From: GCA-2697345 sp002697345
GTDB lineage: Bacteria > Pseudomonadota > Alphaproteobacteria > Rhodobacterales > Rhodobacteraceae
Length of the DNA: 64,000 nt
Direction of reading: 5' to 3'
Assembly (NCBI GenBank): GCA_943787605.1
Contig: CALSNB010000001.1
Coordinates: forward strand, 744,001 to 808,000
Shown here: piece by piece, positions 9,472 to 18,756 of the stretch
Layout of the letters: each line of letters opens with the position of its first letter
How positions within the stretch are numbered: position 1 is the first letter of the stretch
Notes under the pieces: generated by a model
What the model was told of the DNA's origin: nothing
The model's database searches: none
Seen by the model: only the letters and a program-made list of their open reading frames with translations
Translations under genes and position numbers: made by a program

Positions 9472-10104
9472 TTAGGTTTTATTGAACAATACAATATCTT
9501 TTGATATTATTTCATAACTCCAGTTACGTTGCTGAGCGATTATCTCAAAGGTTTTTTCACAATAGAAAACAACGTGTGTTGGATCATTTTTGTAATACCA
9601 ATTTTTAAAAAATTTATTCTCTGGCATAAAGCATGTCATTATACCCAACCAACCCTTTTCCTTCAGTAATAGATTTAGTGTATTAAATTCTTGCGATGGT
9701 TTAAAAAAATGCTCTATTGTTTCCGTGCAGCTAATAAAATCATATTTTTTTAAAAAGATAAATTTGTTTGGAAAGAAGAACGGATCATATAAGTCCATAG
9801 GGAAACTCTCAGATCTAAACATGTCAACTAATGCTGGACCATGACCACAACCATAATCCAAGCCCATGGCATTCTTAAACAGTTTGGTTTTAAGAGGAAT
9901 TGATAGCTTAGACAAAAACTTTCTATACCTAAAATCAGAAATATTATTTTGATGTGTTAAATAGTGGGTTTTCTCTTCTATTGGATTTAATAGATTAGCC
10001 TTATCGAGAAATTTTGCTAAACATAGTTTGCATTCCAAGAACCTTTTTTGATCTATAATATCAAAAATTTCGACTAAATTACTTTCACATACAACACAAT
10101 TCAT
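9472..10104 (-). CDS. Class I SAM-dependent methyltransferase with N-terminal CxxC zinc-finger-like motif
   Basis: A 210-residue protein starting MNCVVCESNLVEIF, with a second CxxC (LECKLCLAKF) about 20 residues on. Two CxxC pairs suggest a small zinc ribbon. The SAM-binding loop follows as GLDYGCGHGPALVDM, then a segment with FISCTETIEHFF typical of Methyltransf_23-type enzymes. Many such proteins modify lipids, quinones or sugars, and the target here is unknown. It lies alone, 67 bp downstream of the ABC transporter operon on the same strand, so read-through is possible. Confidence 0.8.
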   Translation of the reverse strand: MNCVVCESNLVEIFDIIDQKRFLECKLCLAKFLDKANLLNPIEEKTHYLTHQNNISDFRYRKFLSKLSIPLKTKLFKNAMGLDYGCGHGPALVDMFRSESFPMDLYDPFFFPNKFIFLKKYDFISCTETIEHFFKPSQEFNTLNLLLKEKGWLGIMTCFMPENKFFKNWYYKNDPTHVVFYCEKTFEIIAQQRNWSYEIISKDIVLFNKT

Positions 10105-10171
10105 AATGTGTTTAACCCGATTTCTTTATTTTGACCTTAAACTAACCAATCAACTCACCAAAGAACAAAAA

Positions 10172-12028
10172 TTAGTTTCTAAGGATCAGATGACCATCCT
10201 CAATTTCTTCATATATAGGGTTTTCAGGATTATGGCCAACTGGAAAAACTGGAGAAGGGATAGGTTTAAAGTTCATATCATTGGAGATATTTCTTTTCTT
10301 AGGGTCTGCGATCGGGACTGCCGCCATCAATGTACGAGTATATTCATGTTGTGGGTTTTCAAAGATTTGTGAACGGGTTCCAACCTCAACAAGTCGACCC
10401 AAATACATCACACCAACCTTATGTGAAACACGTTCAACGACCGCCATGTCGTGACTAATGAAAAGGTATGATAATCCAAGTTCATCTTGCAAAGACATCA
10501 TCAAGTTTAGGACTTGAGCTTGAACTGATACATCAAGCGCTGATACAGCCTCATCTGTTATAACCAGGCTTGGATTTACTACGATTGCCCTCGCGATTGC
10601 TACTCTTTGCCTTTGTCCACCTGAAAGTTCATGGGGAAACCGCCTTAGAAAGGATGTTGGTAGCTCTACTTTCTCTAAAATATCACGGACAATATCATCA
10701 ACTTCTGATCTTCCTGCTAAACCAAAGTTATTTAATGGTTCCGCTATCTGCTCACGGAGCCTCATATATGGGTTTAGCGACGCGTAGGGGTCCTGGAAGA
10801 CCATTTGCATATCTCTTCTAGCACTACGCAATTCGCTACTATTTAATGATATAATATTCTTTCCATTCAAAAATATTTCACCAGATTCCGGCTCAACCAA
10901 TCTTAAGATAGAACGTCCACAACTAGATTTTCCACAACCAGACTCACCAACAAGCGCCATTGTCTCTCCACGATCGATCGTAAAAGAAACATTTTCAACG
11001 GCGTGAACATTTGCCACCTTCCGACGAAAAATACCTCCGTATACTGGGAATCGTGTAACTAGGTTCTTAACCTCCAAAAGCGTTTTCTTTTCAATACCTA
11101 TATCGTCCCTAGGGGGTTTAACTGTAACGGTAGCTCCTGGAATATTCAGTGGGCTAGGTAGTGATGTACCCGCCATTTGACCTAATTGCGGAACGGCGGC
11201 TAGTAATGCTTTTGTATACTCTTCCTTAGGAGCAGAGAAGATCTCATTCACTGTTCCCTCCTCAATTAGATTTCCTTGGTACATAACCACCACTCTATCC
11301 GCCATTTGTGCTACCACAGCCATATCATGAGTAATAAATAGGACAGCCATCCCTGTTTCTCTTTTAAGCCGATTAATCAAACTCAGTATTTCTGCTTGGA
11401 TCGTTACATCTAATGCTGTTGTTGGTTCATCAGCAATAAGTAAACGCGGCCGGCATGCCATTGCAATTGCGATAACTACCCGCTGTCTCATTCCACCGGA
11501 TAGTTCGTGCGGGTACTGACGAAGTCTTTTTTCTGGATCAGGGATGCGAACCTCTTTTAGTAATTCAATAGCTTTCTCTCGAGTTTCACTAGCAGATAAA
11601 TTTGTATGTAACCGCAATCCATCTGTAAGTTGCCGCTCAATTGAAAATACTGGATTAAGTGATGTCATTGGCTCTTGAAAAATCATACCAATTTCATTGC
11701 CTCGTATAGAACGCATTGTATCAACATCAACCTCAGAAAGATTAGCCGTTTTTTTTCCATCCCGTGATAAAAGCATTTTACCACCAGTGATTTGTCCACC
11801 CCCAAACTCGACAAGACGCATAAGGGAAAGAGATGTAACAGACTTCCCTGAACCGCTCTCACCAACTAGACATACAGTCTCACCTGGGAAAACCTTAAAG
11901 CTAATATCATTTACGGCAACAACTGTCCCTCCATCAGTTTCAAACTCAACTCTAAGATGATCCAAAGAGACGATAGGATCATCAATCTGTGTATCTAGCT
12001 TAGAAGACAATTTGTTTCTTTCAGTCAT
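10172..12028 (-). CDS. Dipeptide-type ABC transporter, fused double ATPase subunit
   Basis: Energises uptake of peptides or related compounds. The 618-residue protein is a fusion of two ABC ATPases (DppD-like then DppF-like, as in GsiA). The first half has Walker A GESGSGKS, signature LSGGMRQR and Walker B LLIADEPTTALD. The second has GESGCGKS, LSGGQRQR and LVITDEAVSALD. Each half ends with the oligopeptide-transporter extension. It overlaps the upstream permease by 4 bases and is last in the SBP-permease-permease-ATPase order on the minus strand. Confidence 0.93.
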   Translation of the reverse strand: MTERNKLSSKLDTQIDDPIVSLDHLRVEFETDGGTVVAVNDISFKVFPGETVCLVGESGSGKSVTSLSLMRLVEFGGGQITGGKMLLSRDGKKTANLSEVDVDTMRSIRGNEIGMIFQEPMTSLNPVFSIERQLTDGLRLHTNLSASETREKAIELLKEVRIPDPEKRLRQYPHELSGGMRQRVVIAIAMACRPRLLIADEPTTALDVTIQAEILSLINRLKRETGMAVLFITHDMAVVAQMADRVVVMYQGNLIEEGTVNEIFSAPKEEYTKALLAAVPQLGQMAGTSLPSPLNIPGATVTVKPPRDDIGIEKKTLLEVKNLVTRFPVYGGIFRRKVANVHAVENVSFTIDRGETMALVGESGCGKSSCGRSILRLVEPESGEIFLNGKNIISLNSSELRSARRDMQMVFQDPYASLNPYMRLREQIAEPLNNFGLAGRSEVDDIVRDILEKVELPTSFLRRFPHELSGGQRQRVAIARAIVVNPSLVITDEAVSALDVSVQAQVLNLMMSLQDELGLSYLFISHDMAVVERVSHKVGVMYLGRLVEVGTRSQIFENPQHEYTRTLMAAVPIADPKKRNISNDMNFKPIPSPVFPVGHNPENPIYEEIEDGHLILRN

Positions 12029-12852
12029 GACTGTGACCTCGGATCAAGTACGTCACGAAGAACATCACCAAACATATTTAGTCCTAATACGGTTAGAGCA
12101 ACCGCTGTACCCGGTACCAAAGCGGTCCATGGAGCGCGATCAAGATAGTCTCTTGAAGCCTGTATCATTAACCCCCAAGAAGCTTCTGGCGGTTGCGTTC
12201 CCAAGCCTAGGAATGACAACCCTGCTTCTGCCAGGATAGCAAATGCAAGACTGATGGTAGATTGGACAATAACCACTGGCATAATATTTGGCAAAACATG
12301 ACCAATAATCAGACGAGAGTTCGTTGCACCAGACGATCTTGCCGCCTCTACGTAAGGCATTTGAGCTACTCTAAGAGCTTCACCTCGAATAAGTCGAGCA
12401 AGATATGGAGTGAATGCAATCCCGATAGCAATAATAGTGTTTTGTAAGTTGGGGCCAAGTACAGCACTAATAGTAAGAGCCAAAAGAAGGGCTGGAAAGC
12501 TAAGGAGGGTATCAACAAGACGCATTAGAACATTATCAGTTCGACCACCAAAATACCCAGACACAAGTCCTAAGGGAAGACCAATTACTAGACTCATTAA
12601 AACAGCAGATGTCGCTATGTTAATTGAGGTTCTCGCCCCAAGCATTACTCTATAGAACAGATCTCGCCCCAGCTGATCAGTACCCATCCAGTGTGCCATA
12701 TTTGGGGGTGAAAGACGCGCCCTCATATCCATTTTCGTCGCAAATTCGGGAGGAATAATAAGGGGTGCAAAAATTGCTATCAAAACAACACAAAGTACTA
12801 AAGTGATTCCAATTATACCTTTAAAATTTAAAAATTTCTTAAATATACTCAC
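12025..12852 (-). CDS. Dipeptide-type ABC transporter permease (DppC-like)
   Basis: Inner-membrane channel subunit of 275 residues. It has the DppC/OppC hallmark N-terminus with one membrane helix followed by the periplasmic stretch containing HWMGTDQLGRDLFYRVMLGA. The EAA loop follows as YVEAARSSGATNSRLIIGHV. The start overlaps the upstream permease stop (ATG 12852, upstream gene ends 12849), so translation is coupled. Partner of the DppB-like protein; together they form the pore. Confidence 0.93.
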   Translation of the reverse strand: MSIFKKFLNFKGIIGITLVLCVVLIAIFAPLIIPPEFATKMDMRARLSPPNMAHWMGTDQLGRDLFYRVMLGARTSINIATSAVLMSLVIGLPLGLVSGYFGGRTDNVLMRLVDTLLSFPALLLALTISAVLGPNLQNTIIAIGIAFTPYLARLIRGEALRVAQMPYVEAARSSGATNSRLIIGHVLPNIMPVVIVQSTISLAFAILAEAGLSFLGLGTQPPEASWGLMIQASRDYLDRAPWTALVPGTAVALTVLGLNMFGDVLRDVLDPRSQS

Positions 12853-13790
12853 TTTAATTGAATCCTTGGATCAAAAAATGGATACAATAAATCCACTATC
12901 AAGTTCACCAACATTACGACAGCTGCAATTACAAAAACTGTCGCCTGTATTAGTGGCATGTCCCTGTTTAGGAGTGCTTGATACGTAAGCCAACCCATTC
13001 CGGTATAATTAAATAAGCTTTCCATTACGATTATCGAACCAAATAGATATCCCATCTGAAGACCTGCAACTGTCATAACCGGTCCAATTGCATTTGCGAG
13101 GCCGTATTGCCAAATAACAGTTTTTTCTGCCAAGCCCTTAGCACGAGCTACACGAATGAATTCCTGACTTAATATCCCTGTCATCGTGGCACGTGTCATT
13201 CGAGTAAGGTGAGCCATCAATCCGAGCCCAAGAGCTAAAGATGGTAAAAAAGCGTGTTTTAGAGCCATCAAGAAATCTTCGTTTGGATGAACAAAACCAG
13301 ACGAAGGAAACCAACCTAGAGCTCTCGCAAAAAGTAATATTAACATTATTCCCCAAAAAAAATCTGGTAGACTGACACCAAGTATGGACACAGAGCTACT
13401 TGCAGTATCTTGCCATCGGTTTTTATAAACGGCAGACCAAACTCCCAATGGGACAGCAAGAGTGAGAGCTATCGTCATAGACAATAGGACGATAAGTGCA
13501 CTTGCTGTCATCTTTTGTAATATTATTGGCCCAATAGGTTGTTTAAAAAGTAAAGAATTGCCCCAATCACCTGTCAACATACCAAAAATCCATCGACCAT
13601 ATTGGTAAACTAATGGGTCATTTAACCCTAAGTTTTCTCTGAGATTTTCTAATGCTGCTGGGTTTGATTGTGTACCCATAATCATCATAGCGACATCGCC
13701 TGGCAAAATATTTGTAACGGTAAACGTAATAATTGAAATAAGGAAAAGTGTCACCGCCATAGAGAGTAGCCGCTGGATAAAATATGCCAT
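12849..13790 (-). CDS. Dipeptide-type ABC transporter permease (DppB-like)
   Basis: Inner-membrane channel subunit of 313 residues with six predicted membrane segments. The N-terminus MAYFIQRLLSMAVTLFLISI and the periplasmic NPAALENLRENLGLNDP block are typical of DppB/OppB. The EAA loop appears as FIRVARAKGLAEKTVIWQYG. Its start lies 57 bp after the binding-protein gene, separated by a strong stem-loop that probably sets a lower expression level for the membrane subunits. Confidence 0.93.
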   Translation of the reverse strand: MAYFIQRLLSMAVTLFLISIITFTVTNILPGDVAMMIMGTQSNPAALENLRENLGLNDPLVYQYGRWIFGMLTGDWGNSLLFKQPIGPIILQKMTASALIVLLSMTIALTLAVPLGVWSAVYKNRWQDTASSSVSILGVSLPDFFWGIMLILLFARALGWFPSSGFVHPNEDFLMALKHAFLPSLALGLGLMAHLTRMTRATMTGILSQEFIRVARAKGLAEKTVIWQYGLANAIGPVMTVAGLQMGYLFGSIIVMESLFNYTGMGWLTYQALLNRDMPLIQATVFVIAAVVMLVNLIVDLLYPFFDPRIQLK

Positions 13791-13815
13791 GGTTAACCTT
13801 TACGAAATCAGTATA

Positions 13816-13840
13816 AGTGGAGCGCATTTTGCGCTCCACT
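13816..13840 (-). promoter_or_regulatory. Intercistronic stem-loop between binding protein and permease genes
   Basis: A perfect 10-bp inverted repeat, AGTGGAGCGC / GCGCTCCACT, with a 5-nt loop, lies directly after the binding-protein stop codon. Such hairpins after a solute-binding-protein gene often stabilise the upstream mRNA or partly terminate transcription, so that the binding protein is made in excess. There is no long U run on the minus strand after the stem, which argues against full termination. Confidence 0.7.
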
Positions 13841-13846
13841 AATCAT

Positions 13847-15385
13847 TTATTCTTTTAGCCATACTTTATGAAAGTGATAGGTGGCCCCATCAGCATTAAC
13901 TAATGTATCAAGACCTCCAACACTTTTTTGTGCTCCAAAAGAGCTATTTCGATGCCAGACCACAATATCGTGAACTTTATCAAAAACGCGCTGCTGGACT
14001 TCTCTATAGATATCGGCTCTTGCCGCATCATCTATAGTTACGCGTGCTTTCTCTGTTAAGTCATCAATAACTGGATCGTTAATACCACGGTAGTTAAACC
14101 CACCTGTTGAATTATAAAGACTATAGTAAAGGAAATCCTCCTCCCAGATAGAATTGAAATTCATCATGGACATTTGGAAATCTTTGTCTACCCAGACTTG
14201 ACCTAACCAATCTGCCCACGTCAACTGTTCTATAGTCAGCTCAACACCAGCTTCCCGAAACCACTCTACTAAAATTTGGGCCGCTTCTACATGATATGGA
14301 TAATTAGTCGTGGCTTTAAAGACAACTTTCAGGTCTCCAGGGCCATAGCCAGCTTCCTTCAAAAGTGCCTTTGCTTTCGCTATATCTTGAGGTCTTTGAT
14401 TAAGATCGTTGTTGTATGACGCACTACTTGCAAATCCTGGTGAAGCTGCTGTTTTACCCTGGCCCCAAAGAGCACCTTGCAATAACACTTCTTTATCGAT
14501 TATGTAGTCTACTGCCAAACGAACGCGTTGATCCTGGAATGGCTCAAACTTGTAATTCAAATTCACAAAGTCAAAAACGCCGTGTGACCAACTTAATACT
14601 TCAAGGTTTTTATCAGCCTTGATTTCATCAATTCTATCAGCTGGAATGTCATTTATAAGATGCATTTCTCCAGTCCTCAAACCGGTAAGACGCACTGTAG
14701 GTTCAGTAACTTCTCGTGCAATTAGTCGATCTATACATGCAGGTCCATTCCAATAATCATCAAAACGCTCAAGCTCAACTTCATTCCCAATTTCACGCCT
14801 TACAAACTTAAATGGTCCGGCTCCAACAGGCATTGTGCCTTGTGTTTCAGCAGACCCTTCAGGAATAATAGCTCCAGCTCCAAGCGCCGCAAGCCTACCA
14901 AGAAAGGGTGCATTAATTTTATCCATTTTTATTATTACGGTGTGATTATCTGGTGTTTCAATTGATCCAACACTGTTAAACACAGGTTTATTTACCGCCC
15001 CTGTATCAGGGTCCATAACTTTTTCAAAACTGTATTTAACGTCAGCGGAAGTCATATCTGAACCGTCGTGGAATTTTACCCCATCACGAAGCTTGAATGT
15101 GTAACTCATTCCATCTTCACTAACTAAATAACTTTCAGCCAATTCAGGAATAATATTTAAATTTTCATCAGTTGTCACAAGTCCATCGTGGATATTTTGT
15201 AGAATCCTCATTGTTGATATTGTACCAGTCTGATGGGTGTAAAGGTTCTGGGTAGTTTCAGAATGACCCCAAATGAGCGTTCCACCTTTGGTAGGGCATG
15301 ACGCAGCCCAAGCAGGTGACAAAAGTCCTAATATTACGGTTGCACCAAGCGCGGATATTGCATTATGAATTATTTTATTTTTCAT
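13847..15385 (-). CDS. Peptide/solute-binding protein, ABC transporter family 5
   Basis: Periplasmic receptor of the adjacent transporter. From ATG 15385 it is about 512 residues with a Sec signal peptide (ISALGATVILGLLSPAWAA, cleavage near AWA-A). The SBP_bac_5 signature is seen around ADVKYSFEKVMDP and LRDGVKFHDGSDM. GAAAGGATAA precedes the ATG-ATG pair at 15388/15385; ATG 15406 is also possible. The ligand is probably a peptide or acylated amino acid, judging only from the amidase and peptidase genes that follow. Confidence 0.92.
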   Translation of the reverse strand: MKNKIIHNAISALGATVILGLLSPAWAASCPTKGGTLIWGHSETTQNLYTHQTGTISTMRILQNIHDGLVTTDENLNIIPELAESYLVSEDGMSYTFKLRDGVKFHDGSDMTSADVKYSFEKVMDPDTGAVNKPVFNSVGSIETPDNHTVIIKMDKINAPFLGRLAALGAGAIIPEGSAETQGTMPVGAGPFKFVRREIGNEVELERFDDYWNGPACIDRLIAREVTEPTVRLTGLRTGEMHLINDIPADRIDEIKADKNLEVLSWSHGVFDFVNLNYKFEPFQDQRVRLAVDYIIDKEVLLQGALWGQGKTAASPGFASSASYNNDLNQRPQDIAKAKALLKEAGYGPGDLKVVFKATTNYPYHVEAAQILVEWFREAGVELTIEQLTWADWLGQVWVDKDFQMSMMNFNSIWEEDFLYYSLYNSTGGFNYRGINDPVIDDLTEKARVTIDDAARADIYREVQQRVFDKVHDIVVWHRNSSFGAQKSVGGLDTLVNADGATYHFHKVWLKE

Positions 15386-15522
15386 CATTTTATCCTTTCT
15401 TTTCATAACGTAGTTATATTTTCATCATTAAATTTTCTACGGTCCCTTATAAAGGACTCTGTCTATGCAACCAATTAATCAAAGGTTCATAGGGTTTTCT
15501 GCTCAAATTATGTCGGCTAAAT

Positions 15523-17166
15523 TTATAAATCTGGCCTTTTCTTATAAACACCAAGCTCCTTTTCTAAAGCTATTCCAAAATTAAGAATTTTTTCCTCCTC
15601 AAAGAGGCGGCCCCAAAGTGAGATTCCATGAGGCACTAAAAATTTTATCCCCTTACCAGCCTCTCCAGTGCTAAGTTTACCTTCGCCCAGGGATGCCGCA
15701 CCTCGTGAGGCGAGCTTCTGAAAACCAGCCCTAAGGTGAAGGCAAGGATGACCTGTAAAATTACTCGCAACAAGCATAGGTCCAGTATCAAAGGGCCCTA
15801 TTAATATATCAATTTCACTAAAGAGGTTGTCGAGAGCTTTCATTACCAAATAGCGAAGCCGATCTAATTGAACATGATCAACAGCTGAAAGAAACCTCGC
15901 TTTACGAAAGGTATTAGGCCAGGCGCCATCATCTTGCCAAGTAAGCGTATCATCTTCGTCAGACAGTGTAAGGTGTTCGAAGGCTGCAGCAGCTTCCGCA
16001 TATAGAATGTTAATCAGGGACATGTATGGAAGATCTTCTAACTTTACCTCCTTAACTTTTGCTCCCAGACTCATTGCAACCTTTAACGCGGCCCGATCAA
16101 CTTCTGTGGCTCCATCCTCAAATGCCTCCGGTAGGTAACCTATGACAAGATCTTTAATATTTTTTGATGTATCAAAATTAAACGGTGCCCTAATACTAGA
16201 AAGGTCATTTTCATCATATCCATTGAGAGTTGACAGTACGATCCCTGTATCCTCTACGCTACGGCAGATTGGGCCTATCTTATCTAAAGACCAGCATAGA
16301 GCCATACCCCCTTGCCTACTTACTCGTCCAAAAGTAGGCCTTAAACCTGTTGTACCACACCTCTGACTTGGGGAAGTAATCGACCCAAGTGTCTCTGTCC
16401 CTATAGCGAAACTGCATAAAGCTGCAGCAGTTGCCGATGCAGAACCTGCACTAGAACCACTACTGCCTTCGTTAAGGTTCCAAGGATTTTTAGTTCGGCC
16501 TCCATACCAGATATCATTATACGCTAACGCCCCAAGTGTTGTTTTTCCTAAAATCACTGCACCAGCTGCACGCAAACGTTTTACTATTTCCGCGTCTTCA
16601 ACAGGAACTCTGTTTTGATAGGGTTCAGCACCCCAACCTGTTCTTACACCCTTAGTATCAAATAGGTCTTTTAAACCATATGGAATACCATGAAGGGGAC
16701 CCAAATTAATTTTGGCACTGGTCAACAAGTCCATTGCGTCGGCTTCTGCTAATGCTTGATCTTTTGTCACAGTTGCAAAACATTCAAGTTTACTTTCAAA
16801 ACTTTCAATACGCTCTAAATATATTTCAGTTAATTTTCGACTTGTTAAAAGGCCATCTTTAATCCATTTACCCTGCTCACCAATACTTGCAAAAGCTATG
16901 TCTTCTTTATTTTTTGGTAATTTAATATCCCTTTTTTGTAATTTAATGTCTGACCTAGATGGCATTTGGAATCCTGGTAATCTTGGATCAAATTTAGAGG
17001 CCATTGGAGTTGTATTATCTAACTCTATTCCTCTACGTAACTTTGCTGAGAGAATTTGACCTTCAAGGTTTTGGACCATCTGCTCTCTTTCACTTTTAGA
17101 ATAGGTAATTCCCAAAAGTTTCTCAGCACTCTTAATATCTGAAATTGTAATTTTTTCTGCACACAT
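15523..17166 (-). CDS. Amidase signature family hydrolase
   Basis: Hydrolyses a carboxamide bond. The 547-residue enzyme has the Ser-cisSer-Lys amidase triad: Lys in GIPYGLKDLFDTKG and the glycine/serine-rich region GSSGSSAGSASATAAA, followed by GTETLGSITSPS. An N-terminal extension of about 90 residues precedes the core. The start was taken as ATG 17166, after AGGCGG, rather than GTG 17181. Same-strand placement upstream of the binding protein (117 bp between) suggests co-regulation with the transporter, supplying amide cleavage of an imported compound. It resembles Asp-tRNA amidotransferase GatA but lacks the GatB/C context. Confidence 0.88.
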   Translation of the reverse strand: MCAEKITISDIKSAEKLLGITYSKSEREQMVQNLEGQILSAKLRRGIELDNTTPMASKFDPRLPGFQMPSRSDIKLQKRDIKLPKNKEDIAFASIGEQGKWIKDGLLTSRKLTEIYLERIESFESKLECFATVTKDQALAEADAMDLLTSAKINLGPLHGIPYGLKDLFDTKGVRTGWGAEPYQNRVPVEDAEIVKRLRAAGAVILGKTTLGALAYNDIWYGGRTKNPWNLNEGSSGSSAGSASATAAALCSFAIGTETLGSITSPSQRCGTTGLRPTFGRVSRQGGMALCWSLDKIGPICRSVEDTGIVLSTLNGYDENDLSSIRAPFNFDTSKNIKDLVIGYLPEAFEDGATEVDRAALKVAMSLGAKVKEVKLEDLPYMSLINILYAEAAAAFEHLTLSDEDDTLTWQDDGAWPNTFRKARFLSAVDHVQLDRLRYLVMKALDNLFSEIDILIGPFDTGPMLVASNFTGHPCLHLRAGFQKLASRGAASLGEGKLSTGEAGKGIKFLVPHGISLWGRLFEEEKILNFGIALEKELGVYKKRPDL

Positions 17167-17489
17167 AATCCGCCTACCCACAATGCAATCAGTTCAAATA
17201 ATGATAATTTAAAATAGTGTATTTTTGTAAATTACCAAAAATAAAGTCTATATTTTCGATAATAGAAATAAATCATTTTATAAGTATATTGTAAATATAT
17301 ATTATATAATTCAGTAAATTTTTAATAATCGCATATATTCCTATTAAAAAATTAACTTACACAAAAGGCTAAAATCCAGAATAAAAAGTCTGAATTGTGG
17401 TAGCTATAGTCAAAAATTAGTAGCGGGCTTATAATACTCACAAGTTAACTACCTTGACTGAATGATCAGAAAAATTATAAATTATAACT
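17167..17489. other. AT-rich divergent intergenic region
   Basis: About 320 bp between the divergent amidase and M20 genes, almost entirely A/T with runs such as tatattatataatt. It must carry promoters for both directions, but I could not assign clear -35/-10 pairs or an operator palindrome. No ORF or RNA gene is visible. Confidence 0.5.
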
Positions 17490-18686
17490 ATGAAAAACCC
17501 CATCAATCCCCGCTTAAAAGTGGATCCCTTGTCACAAGAGTTCTTAAGTTTGATCCTTTCTGATCTTGTTAAAATACCAAGTCAGAACCCTGGCAACTAT
17601 GAAAACAACGTCGCAAATAGAATTATCCAATGGTTTGAGAATACGCCAGTTGAGGCAAGTCTGGTGGAAACAATGCCAGGCAGGTACTCCGTGGGTGCAG
17701 TCTTACGTGGAAAAGGTGATGGCCCTCGATTAGTACTGAACGGTCACATGGACACAGTGCCAGTTGACGATTTGGATTTATGGACAAACGATCCGTTTGG
17801 CGCGTGTATTAAGGATGGCTTTTTGTATGGCCGCGGTGCTTGTGATATGAAGGCGGGACTTTCAGTACAGATAGGGGTGGCACACCACCTTTGTAAATAT
17901 CTGGATCGAATGAATGGATCGTTAGTGATGCATTTTGCGGTAGGTGAAGAGCGAGCTGAACCTGGTACACTATCGTTGCTTGAGGCTGGCTATACTGGAG
18001 ATATGGGGATTGTAACCGAACCGACAGAGTTACGTATTGCTGCAGCAACCCGAGGTCTTGCACCAATTCATATCAAACTTATAGGGAGATCAATCCACGC
18101 CAGTAGAGAGCACTTAGGCATCAACCCTGCTTGGGGTTTGCAGTGGGTGCTTGAGACGTTGCGCCTCTACAAATTTGATCTTGAAAAGAAAAGTCACCCA
18201 CTCCTCGGCTATGGAACTTGTACTCCAACTGTCGTGCAAGGCGGTGTTGTACCAAATGCTGTTTCAGATTTTGTTGATATATACGTAGACCGTCGCCTTA
18301 TACCTGGTGAGACGGTGGAAGGAGAAGTGGCAGAATTGCGTCGCCGATTATTTGCTGCCAGGCCTTCCGGTTCAGAGATCGGGATTGAAGTCGATGTTGC
18401 GTATAATCGCTTCGAACCCGCGGAGATCGCAATAGACGCTCCCATTATCAGCTATTTAAAAAGTAGCTCAAAAAAAATATTTGGCCAGTCATCGGTGGTT
18501 TATGGTGCGCCCTATTCAAGTGACGTAAGGAACTTAGTAAACGATGCAGGTATTGAAGCCGTGAATTTTGGTCCTGGTAACGTTGCAGAGTGTCATTGCT
18601 CTGACGAACGCGTGGAGATTAAGCAACTAGAAGGATGTGCCAGAGTTATTACCGATTTGGCCGAAGAGCTAATGTTAGAAAAATGA
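17490..18686 (+). CDS. M20 family zinc peptidase/deacylase (ArgE/DapE type)
   Basis: Would remove an acyl group from, or cleave, a small peptide-like substrate. The 398-residue protein has the M20 metal-site motifs LNGHMDTVP (first His-x-Asp), GRGACDMKAGL (bridging Asp) and GEERAEPG (Glu-Glu), plus the dimerisation lid between. Late in the protein GAPYSSDVRNL and NVAECHCSDE give the remaining ligands. ATG 17490 has no strong ribosome-binding site. GC content is visibly higher than in the flanking AT-rich DNA. Together with the amidase and transporter it suggests a scavenging pathway. Confidence 0.88.
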   Translation: MKNPINPRLKVDPLSQEFLSLILSDLVKIPSQNPGNYENNVANRIIQWFENTPVEASLVETMPGRYSVGAVLRGKGDGPRLVLNGHMDTVPVDDLDLWTNDPFGACIKDGFLYGRGACDMKAGLSVQIGVAHHLCKYLDRMNGSLVMHFAVGEERAEPGTLSLLEAGYTGDMGIVTEPTELRIAAATRGLAPIHIKLIGRSIHASREHLGINPAWGLQWVLETLRLYKFDLEKKSHPLLGYGTCTPTVVQGGVVPNAVSDFVDIYVDRRLIPGETVEGEVAELRRRLFAARPSGSEIGIEVDVAYNRFEPAEIAIDAPIISYLKSSSKKIFGQSSVVYGAPYSSDVRNLVNDAGIEAVNFGPGNVAECHCSDERVEIKQLEGCARVITDLAEELMLEK

Positions 18687-18756
18687 CAAACCGTGAGTTC
18701 TGAGTTACTGTATGTACCAGACATCCTTTAGCGTGCGGCACGATTAAATTGTGTTT